Source of the DNA: Haliangium sp963772315
Lineage (GTDB): Bacteria > Myxococcota_A > Polyangia > Haliangiales > Haliangiaceae
Direction: 5' to 3'
Length of the DNA: 64,000 bases
NCBI GenBank assembly: GCA_963772315.1
Contig: CAVYWJ010000002.1
Location: 62,001-126,000 of the forward strand
The translations under genes and the position numbers were made by a program. The number at the start of each line of letters is the position of its first letter. Within the stretch, counting starts at the first letter, position 1. Shown one piece after another: positions 9,078 through 20,754 of the stretch. The notes under the pieces are model-generated. The model saw only the letters and a program-made list of their open reading frames with translations, ran no database searches and was not told where the DNA came from.

Positions 9078-9386
9078 CTAGCAGATGCACGGGATGGCGC
9101 TGTCGGTCAGCGTATCCTTGGCGTACCTGGCCAGCACATCGGCCTCCTGCCCCTGCTCCACCCGCTTGGACGGGATCGAGAGCACGCCCTCGCCCAGGTG
9201 GTCGCGGTCGCTGCTCTCGACCACGCGGACGGGGAACGTCCCCGGCAGCTCGACGTGCAGGTACGTCTTGATGGCCGAGCGCGCATCGTCGAGCAGCGCC
9301 TGCCGGAAGTTGTCGTTGTCCCAGGCCATCGCCAGCGCCTGGAGCCACGTACCCTGCCAATTCGAAAAATCGGTTGCCATCGCCAT
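9078..9386 (-). CDS. NHLP-type TOMM precursor peptide, core ending Cys-Ile-Cys
   Basis: 102 residues with a strong ribosome binding site (GAGGAGAAAGAAA before the ATG). Residues about 10-58 match the nitrile hydratase alpha-subunit-like leader (NHLP) pattern: a Trp-rich helix, then ALAMAWDNDNFRQALLDDA, then an ELPGTFPVRVVES strand. Members of this family are substrates of TOMM cyclodehydratases. The C-terminus SAIPCIC resembles precursors of the BMA_0021/two-chain TOMM group that end in adjacent cysteines. No Gly-Gly cleavage site is visible, and Cys100 and Cys102 (with Ser and Thr nearby) are the only cysteines and the candidate modified residues. Convergent with the modification genes, separated by 229 bp. 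Confidence 0.82.
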   Translation of the reverse strand: MAMATDFSNWQGTWLQALAMAWDNDNFRQALLDDARSAIKTYLHVELPGTFPVRVVESSDRDHLGEGVLSIPSKRVEQGQEADVLARYAKDTLTDSAIPCIC

Positions 9387-9426
9387 TTTCTTTCTCCTCG
9401 AAATGTTTGGCTGTCAGAGTGGCATT

Positions 9427-9498
9427 GCTCCCTGGAGCAACATCGCTCCAGGAGACGTCCACTCATCTATGTAATAGCGCAATCCAACCGTGAGTCAA
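9427..9498 (-). promoter_or_regulatory. Promoter and alternative-hairpin leader of the precursor gene
   Basis: On the minus strand TTGACT (9498-9493) is followed after 16 bp by TATTAC (9476-9471), a reasonable sigma-70 promoter reading toward the precursor ATG at 9386. In the leader, GGAGC, GCTCC and GGAGC occur in series (9449-9427). The first two can pair (7-bp stem, 9432-9451) or the last two can pair (9427-9438), but not both. This is the layout of a simple attenuator or translational switch. Promoter and leader are inferred from sequence alone. Confidence 0.45.
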
Positions 9499-9753
9499 CG
9501 TGAATGACTAACGGTCTATATAGAATTCAAGTCTGCGAGATATTCTTACCCATGCGAGGCGCATCGGGAGACGCGTCTGCATATAGGTAATTCTCTCAAT
9601 CGCATGATGAGCAGAACGCCGGGTGCGAGCTTCCCGCGCTCACGGGCGACATCGAGTGCGTCGATGCCGGCCCGGCACCGCCCGCGCACATCGGCCATCG
9701 AGCCATCAGCGGCAAGGACACGCCGCAGGCGCATGCAGGCGCGCGCCGGCACG
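9499..9753. other. Spacer between precursor gene and kinase gene, no gene seen
   Basis: The first part (9499-9600) is A+T-richer than its surroundings, fitting an upstream promoter region for the precursor gene. The rest has ordinary G+C. Open frames on both strands overlap the kinase gene's 3' end and lack ribosome binding sites. I see no second precursor peptide here. Confidence 0.5.
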
Positions 9754-12700
9754 TCAGCCAGGCAGGGAGGCGAGGAACTCGCGGGCATCCCTGAGGATCG
9801 GCGTCTCGAACCCTTCGGTGAACCAGGCGTACAGGGTACGAAGCTGCTCGAACATGCCGTCTCTGCGGCCGCTCTCGGCCAGCAAGCGGCAGTAGGCGAG
9901 GGTCAACCGCAGCTCGAGGAGCTTGGTCGATTGTGATTGCGCGATCCCGATCGCCTGCTGATAGCACTCTTCGGCGACCCGGCGGTCATCCGCGTGGCCG
10001 CGCTGGCGAAGGACATCGCCTTTCAGCCGGTAGAGCTCGGAGAGATAATAGAGCTCGTTCGTCCTCCGCGAGGCCTCCAGGCAGCGCTCCAGCCTGGCCA
10101 GCGCTGCATCGACTTGCCCGATCGCGGCTTCGGACTCGGCAACCATCGAGTGCCAGTAGGGCACGCCGAGCTCCTGCCCGAACGCCGAAAACCCGGCCAG
10201 GATGACGTCGGCCTGCTGCACCTCGTGATCGGCCCAGCAGAGAAACAAGGTGCCCAGCGCTTCGTACTGGAGGCCGCCATACCCGCGCGAGATATCGACT
10301 ATCTCCAGGGCGAGCTGCCGCGCCGGCTCGCGCTCGCCCTGGAAGTGCCGGAGACCGGCCAGAAAGACCCGCGCGTAGGTGAGGTTGATGAGCGCGTTGA
10401 GCTTCTTGCTCGACTCCAAGAACGCCTCGACCTCGGCCACTGCCTGGTCGGGATAGCCCATGGCCCACAACACGAAGCTCAGCGCCGTCTGACACAGCAA
10501 CTTCTGATCGAGCCCCACGATCGAGTTGAAGCCGGCGCCTCCCAGGGAATCGTACAGGGCAATGCTCTGCTCCAGGTACTGTCGAGCTTCCTGGAAGTTT
10601 CCCATGTAATGGGAGACCAGGCCGAGGACGCGCAGCGCATCCATGCGATAGAGCGGATTGTCCTCGGCGTCGCTCTGCTCCAGACAGCGCCTGGCCAGCT
10701 CTGCCGCGCTCTGATGCTCTGCCCACATCTGATGGTACATGCAGAGCATGATCAGCACGAAGAACCCGGACGATCGGTCGCCGATCTCGTCGACCAGGGT
10801 CTGGCAGCGCTCGATGAGCTGCCGGATCTCAGGGGTTCCGCCTCCGCTGACCACTGACATCGCCTGGATCAAGAACATGTTGCAGCGCAGCTCGATCTCG
10901 TGGCGCTGCCTCTGTTCCTTCAGCCCTTCCAGCCAGGTGAGCGCCTGGCGCATGTAGGCGACGGCCTCGGCATTGGCGAACCGCTGCAGCGCCAGCTGGG
11001 CCGCACGCTCGACATGGGTGACCGCCTGGCCGATCTGCTGCGCGCCTGCGTAATGGTGCGCAAGCAGCTCCGGCCGGGTGCTGACCGCTTCGGGCGAGTG
11101 CTGTTCCAGGGCCTCGGCGATGCGCGCGTGATGCTCGCGCCGGGTGCTCTTGAGCAGCGACTCGTAGGCGATCTCCCGCAGCAGGGCGTGCTTGAAGAGG
11201 TAGAGATCCCCTTCCAGCCGCCGGCGCCGATGGATGATGCCGGCGCCCATCAGCTGGCCCAGGGCCTCTCGCAATGCATCCTGGTCGAGCGACGAGATCC
11301 TGGCCAGCAGGTCGACATCGAACTCCCTGCCGATGACCGCGGCCAGCTGCGCCGTCGCCTTGATCGGACCCAGGCGGTCCAGGCGTGCCATCAGCGAATC
11401 ACGCAAGGTCGGAGGAATGTCCAGATCCGACAGCTTGCCCACCAGCCGATAGCTGGACGCGTGCTCCTCGAGGGCGCCCGATTCCAGGATGGTGCGGGTC
11501 AGCTCCTCGACGAAGAGCGGGATGCCGTCGGTCCGGCGGATCATCTTTTCGACCACGTCCTGCGGCAGCGCCTTGTCCTTGGCGATGCGGCGAACCATCT
11601 GCCTCACCGCATCCTGCTCCATGCGCCCGAGGTGGATCTGGGTCATGCTGCCGGCCCGCCACGGCGGCGAGAACTCGGGGCGTGCCGTCAGCACCACGCA
11701 GATCGGTGTCGTCGGGATCTCCTCGACCAGCAGAGACAGGAGCTCGATGGTCGTGGGATCGGCCCAGTGCACATCCTCGATGCCGAGCAGCACTGGCTCC
11801 TCGCTGGCCATGACGCTGACCAGCGCGATCACCGCCTCCAGCGTCATGCTCTTCTGCCGCTGCGGCGCCACCTGGGGCAGCGGGAACCGCTCGCAGGGCG
11901 GGATGTCGAGCAAGGTCGCCACCAGCGGCAAGTAGCTGATCGGGTCCAGATGGTACCGGACCAGCAGCGCCTCCAGCCGCTCGCGCTTGCTCTCCACGGA
12001 CATGCCGTCGTGCAGCTCCAGGTGCAGCGCGAGGAGCTCGATCACCGGACGCAAGGGCGAGTTCTGTCCCTCGGGCGTGCAGCGGGCCTGGAGCCGGACG
12101 TGAGGCTGATCCTGGATCATCGGCAGCAGCTCGCTGACCAGCCGGGACTTGCCAATGCCAGCCTCGCCCGTGACCAGGATGAGCTGCCCCATCCCCTGCC
12201 GACTCTGATGCCAGCGCTGCCGGAGCAGCGCGAGCTCCTCGTCCCTGCCGATGAGGGCCACGCCCATCCTGTCGGTGCTGGGCTGCCCCGTGACCGCGCG
12301 CTGCGGCCGGCCGAGCCGGAAGACCATCATCGACCGCCCCGTGCGCCCCTGCAGCTGCTCCTGCAGCGGCTCGAGCCCGAAGTCGGTGCCGAGCAGCCGG
12401 CGCGTGATCTCGCTGACGGTGATCGAGCCCGGCGCGGCCAGCGCATTCAGCCGCAACGCCACGGCCGGGGTGTTGCCGAGCACGTTGCCCAGATTCGACT
12501 CGCTGGCCCGCTGCAGGGTCTGCGCGACGACCAGCCCGGTGTGGATACCGATGCGGGTCTCGAGCGAGATGCCGCGGGTTTGCTCGAGCCTGGCGCTCTC
12601 TGCAGCGAGCTCTTCGATGATCGCGAGGCTCGACAGGGCCGCGCGGCGCGCATCATCGGCGCGCGCCGTTGGATAACCATAACAGAGCAGTACCTGGTGA

Positions 12701-13872
12701 CCGAGCACGCTGGCGACGTGACCGCTGAACCGCTCGGCGATCTTCCGGCAGCGCGCCTGCTGCTCGCTCATCAAGGCGTCGTGGTCCTCGAAGTCGATAT
12801 TGTCGGCCTCGCCGCCGACCAGCTCGATCGAGCAACACACGGCCGTGATCTGGCGGCGCTCGGCAGTGCCGCTGTGATCGTCACGCGGTGTGTCCCCGAG
12901 CCCGATCAGGTCGGGCTGCGGCGTCGCCGGTTCCTGCGCGCCCTCACCCGCACGGCCGAGCACGCGCGTGGTCACGGTCTTGGGCTCGTCCAGGCGCGGG
13001 CGTCTCACGTGCGGCAGGTCGAGGCCGGAGAGATCGCAGCTCTCGAGCTGCCGCAGCAGATCATCGGTCGTGATCTGGCGCTGCTCGAGGTTCTTGGCCG
13101 TAACCAGACGCAAGAGCTTGCCGAGCTGATGCGTCTGCAGCGCGGTCGGGATCTCGATCGGCTGCGGGCTCATCTGCTCGTGGATCAGCTCGGCCGCCGA
13201 GCGCCCCGCCACTGCCCGCTGGCCGGTGAGACACTCCAGGAGCACCAATCCCCAGACGTAGAGATCGCTGGCCGGCACCGGCTGGCCCCGCAGCTGCTCC
13301 GGGGCGGTGTAGGCAGGTGTACCAAGCTGTTCGAAGCTACCCGTGAGCCGGCTGCCCTCCACCTCGCTGGCCGAGGGCAGGATCGCGCCGATCCCGAAGT
13401 CGAGCACCTTGGCGTTACGCCGGGCGCCCGTGCTCATGATCATGATGTTGCCGGGCTTGAGGTCGCGGTGGACGATGCCGGCGTGGTGCGCACAGCTCAG
13501 CGCATCGAGGACCTGGGCCATGAGCCGGACTGCCTCGCGGACGGGCAAACTACCTTCGCCGGCCAGGACATCACCCAGCGTTCGACCGGGCACATACTCG
13601 AAGACGATGTAGAGCAGATTGGAGTCGGTGGCACCGAAGTCGATGAGCCCGACGATGTGGGGATGGTGCAGCGTGGCGCAGAGCTGCACCTCGCGCCGGA
13701 ACCGGGCCAGCTGATTCTCGCTGTAGTCGAAGTGCTGCTGGCGCAGCGTCTTGAGCGCGACGAGCTGCCCGGTGGTGAGCTGCCGAGCCTGGAAGACCTC
13801 GCCGAAGCCGCCCTCCGATAGCTTGGAGAGCACCTCGTAGCGTTCCTGGAAAATATCACCAACAGAGATCAC
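9754..13872 (-). CDS. Ser/Thr kinase-cyclase-like-AAA ATPase-TPR protein
   Basis: 1372 residues, GTG start. Domain order: a Hanks-type kinase (about 12-280) with Gly loop SEGGFGEVF, Lys41, Glu61, HRDLKPGN (135-142) and DFG (158-160); a class III nucleotidyl cyclase-like domain (about 338-520); an AAA ATPase with GEAGIGKS (569-576); and TPR-like helices to the end (about 980-1372). The kinase has all catalytic residues. The cyclase-like domain reads ITAVCCSIE where an active enzyme has a metal-binding Asp, so it is probably inactive and may bind nucleotide or act as a scaffold. Such fusions are common in myxobacteria as soluble signalling proteins. It follows the TOMM precursor gene on the same strand, and a link is only positional. 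Confidence 0.9.
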   Translation of the reverse strand: MISVGDIFQERYEVLSKLSEGGFGEVFQARQLTTGQLVALKTLRQQHFDYSENQLARFRREVQLCATLHHPHIVGLIDFGATDSNLLYIVFEYVPGRTLGDVLAGEGSLPVREAVRLMAQVLDALSCAHHAGIVHRDLKPGNIMIMSTGARRNAKVLDFGIGAILPSASEVEGSRLTGSFEQLGTPAYTAPEQLRGQPVPASDLYVWGLVLLECLTGQRAVAGRSAAELIHEQMSPQPIEIPTALQTHQLGKLLRLVTAKNLEQRQITTDDLLRQLESCDLSGLDLPHVRRPRLDEPKTVTTRVLGRAGEGAQEPATPQPDLIGLGDTPRDDHSGTAERRQITAVCCSIELVGGEADNIDFEDHDALMSEQQARCRKIAERFSGHVASVLGHQVLLCYGYPTARADDARRAALSSLAIIEELAAESARLEQTRGISLETRIGIHTGLVVAQTLQRASESNLGNVLGNTPAVALRLNALAAPGSITVSEITRRLLGTDFGLEPLQEQLQGRTGRSMMVFRLGRPQRAVTGQPSTDRMGVALIGRDEELALLRQRWHQSRQGMGQLILVTGEAGIGKSRLVSELLPMIQDQPHVRLQARCTPEGQNSPLRPVIELLALHLELHDGMSVESKRERLEALLVRYHLDPISYLPLVATLLDIPPCERFPLPQVAPQRQKSMTLEAVIALVSVMASEEPVLLGIEDVHWADPTTIELLSLLVEEIPTTPICVVLTARPEFSPPWRAGSMTQIHLGRMEQDAVRQMVRRIAKDKALPQDVVEKMIRRTDGIPLFVEELTRTILESGALEEHASSYRLVGKLSDLDIPPTLRDSLMARLDRLGPIKATAQLAAVIGREFDVDLLARISSLDQDALREALGQLMGAGIIHRRRRLEGDLYLFKHALLREIAYESLLKSTRREHHARIAEALEQHSPEAVSTRPELLAHHYAGAQQIGQAVTHVERAAQLALQRFANAEAVAYMRQALTWLEGLKEQRQRHEIELRCNMFLIQAMSVVSGGGTPEIRQLIERCQTLVDEIGDRSSGFFVLIMLCMYHQMWAEHQSAAELARRCLEQSDAEDNPLYRMDALRVLGLVSHYMGNFQEARQYLEQSIALYDSLGGAGFNSIVGLDQKLLCQTALSFVLWAMGYPDQAVAEVEAFLESSKKLNALINLTYARVFLAGLRHFQGEREPARQLALEIVDISRGYGGLQYEALGTLFLCWADHEVQQADVILAGFSAFGQELGVPYWHSMVAESEAAIGQVDAALARLERCLEASRRTNELYYLSELYRLKGDVLRQRGHADDRRVAEECYQQAIGIAQSQSTKLLELRLTLAYCRLLAESGRRDGMFEQLRTLYAWFTEGFETPILRDAREFLASLPG

Positions 13873-14077
13873 TCTGTTCCCCGTGCCAGCCGTATCGTAC
13901 GTCAGACGTCAACTCCTGAGAAACACCCACAGGAGCCACGTCTTTCTTGTCTGGCCATCTTCGTACAGCGGCGCCATCTTTTCAAGTAGCACTGCAAATG
14001 CAACAACGTCACGGTGCGTATCTCAATACGAGCAGGCTCGATGCGCGCTGTGACCCGTGACCCGCGCGGCAGCAGCG

Positions 14078-15529
14078 CTACTCGTGGTGATCACCGGTAG
14101 GGCTCGATACAGCGAATGATGCGACCATGTCGTCGAGCATGCGCTGCAGGTGCTCGGCGGGTAGCCACTGACCGCGCAACATGATGCCCGTTATCTTGCT
14201 CGCGTTGCGGACGTCTGCGAGCGGATTGGCGTCGATCAGCAGCAGATCCGCGCGCATGCCGTCTGCGATGGAGCCGAGCTCGCCTTCCTGGCTCAGGAAC
14301 TCGGCGGCGTCCCGCGTCCCCGCACGGAGCGCCTCGTAGGGCGTCAACCCCGCTGCGACCAGGTTCTCGAGCTCCTCGTGAACCGAGAACCCGGCCAGCA
14401 CGAAGGGGTTTGGTGTATCCGTGCCCAAGAGGATACGCGCGCCGGCATCGCGCAGGGCGCGAATCATCATCTGCATCTTGCCATAGCTCAGCCGCAGGAT
14501 TTCATAATCCGCCTTCGAGAGCAGGAGATACCCATTCCCGCGTAGCCAGAAGTCCATGACCAGCGGAGAGATGTAACGCTGTTCCACGCTGGCCAGGCCG
14601 GCTTCTGGATTCTCCACCATCGGCGCGCGCTTGCGCACGGTCATGGTGGCGCAGCTCCAGATCTCGGCATGCGCGAGCGCGCGCGCCAGCTCCTGCATCT
14701 CCGCCTCGGAGACGTCGAGCCAGCTCTCGGCCTCGACGCGGAGGATCTGGGCCCCGGTCTGCAGCGAGGGCGTAGCCGTCGGCTCGAGAAAATAGGCCCA
14801 GAGGTGCTCCAGGGAGCCGATCGGGTGTCGGAGCACCTCGCGCATGCCGAGCATCGTCGGCACGTGCCCTGCGGTCTTCATGCCGTGCTTGCGCGCGGCC
14901 GCGAGCATGGCCTCGTAGCGGGCCTGGTCGAGGTTCATGTACAGCTTGACGAAGTCGTAGCCGGCTCGCTTGTGCTCGAGGACGATCGCCTCGGCCCGGC
15001 TCGCATCATCGATGCTGTCCGCGCCGGGCCAGTACGCGGGCACGCCATCGATGATCGGGGTCGCGGTGTAGATCGTCGGGCCGAGGAGCGCGCCAGTGGC
15101 GATCTGATCGCGCATCTCCAGGTGCTTGGGCGATCCGCCCATGTTGCGCACCGAGGTCACGCCGCTGGCCAGGAACAGCGGAAGCTCGTCCGGCGCGAGG
15201 ATGTGGACGTGCATGTCGACCAGGCCGGGCATCAGATACTTGCCGCTGCCGTCGATCACCGTGGCGCCCGGCGGCACGGTGATCGACGCGACAGGCCCCA
15301 TGGCCGCGATGCGATCACTGCGAATCAGGACGGTCTGGCCGTCGAGGATCCGCTCGCTGTCCATCGGAACGACGTCAACATCGACGAACGCAACCGCGTC
15401 GGAGCCGGGCTCGCTCTGCTCGACAGGAGCCTCCGCGGCAGGAGCTCCCCTGGAAGGAGCATGACAGGCCCACGACAGGGCAGCGGTCAGGATGGACGGG
15501 AACAGGGCGATCGCGTGACGACAGCGCAT
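14078..15529 (-). CDS. Imidazolonepropionase-like amidohydrolase, exported
   Basis: 483 residues. The N-terminal hydrophobic segment ends near ALSWACHAPS, giving a signal peptide with a poor lipobox around Cys22, so it is exported and perhaps lipidated. The amidohydrolase fold is clear: an N-terminal beta-sandwich strand (AFVDVDVVPMDSERI), the metal site MPGLVDMHVHIL, FVKLYM where the bridging Lys belongs, HVP and SLEHLW histidines, GTDTPNPF with the catalytic Asp, and a C-terminal sandwich (DGMRADLLLIDANPLADV). Relatives act on dipeptides or cyclic amides; the substrate here is unknown. It is transcribed toward the giant kinase gene, 205 bp away. Confidence 0.88.
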   Translation of the reverse strand: MRCRHAIALFPSILTAALSWACHAPSRGAPAAEAPVEQSEPGSDAVAFVDVDVVPMDSERILDGQTVLIRSDRIAAMGPVASITVPPGATVIDGSGKYLMPGLVDMHVHILAPDELPLFLASGVTSVRNMGGSPKHLEMRDQIATGALLGPTIYTATPIIDGVPAYWPGADSIDDASRAEAIVLEHKRAGYDFVKLYMNLDQARYEAMLAAARKHGMKTAGHVPTMLGMREVLRHPIGSLEHLWAYFLEPTATPSLQTGAQILRVEAESWLDVSEAEMQELARALAHAEIWSCATMTVRKRAPMVENPEAGLASVEQRYISPLVMDFWLRGNGYLLLSKADYEILRLSYGKMQMMIRALRDAGARILLGTDTPNPFVLAGFSVHEELENLVAAGLTPYEALRAGTRDAAEFLSQEGELGSIADGMRADLLLIDANPLADVRNASKITGIMLRGQWLPAEHLQRMLDDMVASFAVSSPTGDHHE

Positions 15530-15665
15530 CGAATATCTCCGGCGAAAAGTTTGCCGGAGAGTATCATCTCGAGTTGACCGAGCGTCCGGCAGGCGTCAAC
15601 GGCGCACTGCGCCATGTGCCTGGGCGCTCGCCGGCCGGGGACGTGGCCCACAGCGCAGGCGCGGC

Positions 15666-18542
<2,877 letters not shown>

Positions 18543-18663
18543 AGCTTGACTGTGAGCGAGGATACGATAGGTGTCAACGCGGGCTTGCGACCGCGCGACC
18601 CTCCCTGCCGGTGTGCGCAGGCGTGGCGCGCAGGCACGTCGCAGCGGTGCTACACTGTCCGCG

Positions 18664-19185
<522 letters not shown>

Positions 19186-19204
19186 GCCGGCCGCGGCCGA
19201 GGGA

Positions 19205-19240
19205 CAGGTCTGCACTCTCTCGGGACAGAGTGCAGACCTG
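19205..19240 (+). terminator. Strong hairpin after the small membrane protein gene
   Basis: CAGGTCTGCACTCT (19205-19218) pairs perfectly with AGAGTGCAGACCTG (19227-19240) around an 8-nt loop CTCGGGAC. No T-tract follows, so termination would be atypical. The CTCTCTCGGGA core is shared with the repeat array at 20.08-20.66 kb, so this may equally be a member of that repeat family. Confidence 0.5.
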
Positions 19241-19360
19241 AGAGAACCCGGCCAGGTTCTGCCGCCATGACGCGAACGTGCGGCCGAGCAGCCCGCCGGG
19301 GATCGCGCCGGCTCGCCATGAGCCACACGAGGGGAGCTTCGCAAGAACGACAAGGCGCCA

Positions 19361-19591
19361 GTGACCGTGCTCGCGCCCAAGAAGGACGACGCCAGCGCGG
19401 AGAAGAAGAAGATGGTCGATGACGTGCCCGGCCTGTACTTCTGGCACGCCTATGCGGTCATCGACGTGAACATGGCCGACAAGCAGGTCAAGCTGTTCAA
19501 TCCCTGGGGCCGGGACCATCCCAACGGTTCGGGCTGGCTCGATATCGAACAGTTCCGGGCCTTTTTCATCGAGGTCAACATCAACGACTGA
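19361..19591 (+). pseudogene. C-terminal remnant of a calpain-like (C2) cysteine protease
   Basis: An open frame of 76 codons from GTG 19361; the frame is open back to a TGA at 19319. GLYFWHAYAVIDV followed by KLFNPWG and SGWLD matches the His/Asn half of a calpain catalytic domain (family pattern GHAY...L.NPWG...W). The Cys-containing half is absent upstream, where repeat-like hairpin sequence lies instead. The piece cannot be an active protease and is best read as a decayed gene. A stand-alone 76-residue protein is possible but has no evident start signal. Confidence 0.6.
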
Positions 19592-19618
19592 GCCCGGGCC
19601 GGGTCGAGAGAGGCACGC

Positions 19619-20074
19619 ATGTCGCGCTCACGAGTCGCCATGTTAGGGAGTATCGGGATCGCGATGTCGCTCGCAGCCGCGTGCCGCAGCGAACCGCAAC
19701 CGTCCACCAGAGCAGTCACACCGGCGCCTGCCGCGAGCAGTTGCAGCGCCGCCACGGAGAAATCCATGAGCGGAACCGATCCATCCAGCCGGAGCATCCG
19801 GGAGACCACCCAGCAAACGCTGTCCGAGCACCTGGTGGGGGTTGGCAGCATCTGGGCGCGCGACCTGCCAGACAAGGACGGCGTGGTGGCTTCGCGCATG
19901 AGCGCCACGCTCTCGATCACCAACACGGCCACCAGCGAGACCCGCCAGGAGAAGGTGTTCGCGGGCAGCCTGGTCACGCTGGGCAATGACACGTACTGTG
20001 TCACCCAGGTGCAGGAAGGCAGCTCGGGTCCGGGCATGGTGGAGCTGCGCGAGATCGCGCCGGCACGGCCCTGA
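19619..20074 (+). CDS. Putative lipoprotein, uncharacterised
   Basis: 151 residues. The signal ends with lipobox SLAAAC, so Cys22 should be lipidated and the protein anchored in the envelope. A Ser/Thr/Pro/Ala-rich linker is followed by a small mostly beta domain (RMSATLSITNTATSE, FAGSLVTLGNDTYCVTQVQ, GMVELREIA). GAGAG lies 10 nt upstream of the ATG. No family recognised. The repeat array begins directly after the stop. Confidence 0.7.
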   Translation: MSRSRVAMLGSIGIAMSLAAACRSEPQPSTRAVTPAPAASSCSAATEKSMSGTDPSSRSIRETTQQTLSEHLVGVGSIWARDLPDKDGVVASRMSATLSITNTATSETRQEKVFAGSLVTLGNDTYCVTQVQEGSSGPGMVELREIAPARP

Positions 20075-20083
20075 GGGAGAGGT

Positions 20084-20655
20084 CGCCACTCTCTCGGGAG
20101 AGCGTGCAGACCATGTGGGACTGAGCTCCGATCTCTCGCGACCGAGTTGCCACTCTCTCGGGAGAGGTCGCCGCTCTCTCAGGACCGAGTCACCACTCTC
20201 GGGACCGAGTGGCCGACCATGTGGCACCGAGTCACCGACCACCTGGGACTGGTCGCCGCTCTCTCGGGACTGGTCGCCACTCTCTCCGGACCGAGTCGCA
20301 ACTCTCTCCGGACTGCGTGCAGACCACGAGGGACTGAGCCATCACTCTCTCGACCGAGTGCTCGACCACGAGTGACTGAGTTGCCACTCTCTATGGAGAG
20401 GTCGCCACTCTCTACCGAGAGGTCGCCACTCTCTCGGGAGAGAGTCATCACTCTCCACGGAGAGGTCGCCACTCTCTCGGGAGAGGTTGCCGCTCTCCTG
20501 GGACTGAGTCAGCACTCTCTCGGGAGAGGTTGCCGCTCTCCTGGGACTGAGTCAGCACTCTCTCGGGAGAGGTTGCCGCTCTCCTGGGACTGAGTCAGCA
20601 CTCTCTCGGGAGAGGTCGCCGCTCTCCTGGGACTGAGTTGCCGCTCTCTCGGGTC
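20084..20655. repeat. Palindromic repeat array (CTCTCGGGAGAG) with four 43-bp tandem units
   Basis: About 570 bp is built from variants of CTCTCTCGGGAGAG alternating with GTCGCC or GTTGCC and GGGACTGAG words. At the right end four 43-bp units run at 20471, 20514, 20557 and 20600, the first three nearly identical. The core is self-complementary, so each unit can form a hairpin. Units abut without unique spacers and without cas genes, so it is not a CRISPR array. Open frames through it are low-complexity (Leu-Ser-Arg-Glu) and lack start signals. The hairpin at 19205-19240 carries the same core. Confidence 0.8.
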
Positions 20656-20754
20656 ACTACCCGCCCGAGGATGTTTGTCGCCGCCTACCGGGTGGCTCGG
20701 GTGCTGTCACACGAACGTCAGCGCGCGGCTGATTGATGCTGTAGAATCACGCAT

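Noticed and set aside
9546..9788. 80-codon minus-strand frame as a second RiPP precursor
   Set aside because: Overlaps the kinase gene's 3' end, lacks a leader-like helix and ribosome binding site, and is basic throughout.
10900..13821. 973-codon plus-strand frame opposite the Ser/Thr kinase
   Set aside because: Antisense shadow of a gene with clear kinase, AAA and TPR motifs; its sequence is rich in Arg, His and Gln as expected for the opposite strand.
20147..20593. 148-codon frame through the repeat array
   Set aside because: Low-complexity Leu-Ser-Arg-Glu repeats created by the DNA repeats; no start signal.
20471..20642. CRISPR array
   Set aside because: Units are directly abutting 43-bp copies with no unique spacers and no cas genes nearby.
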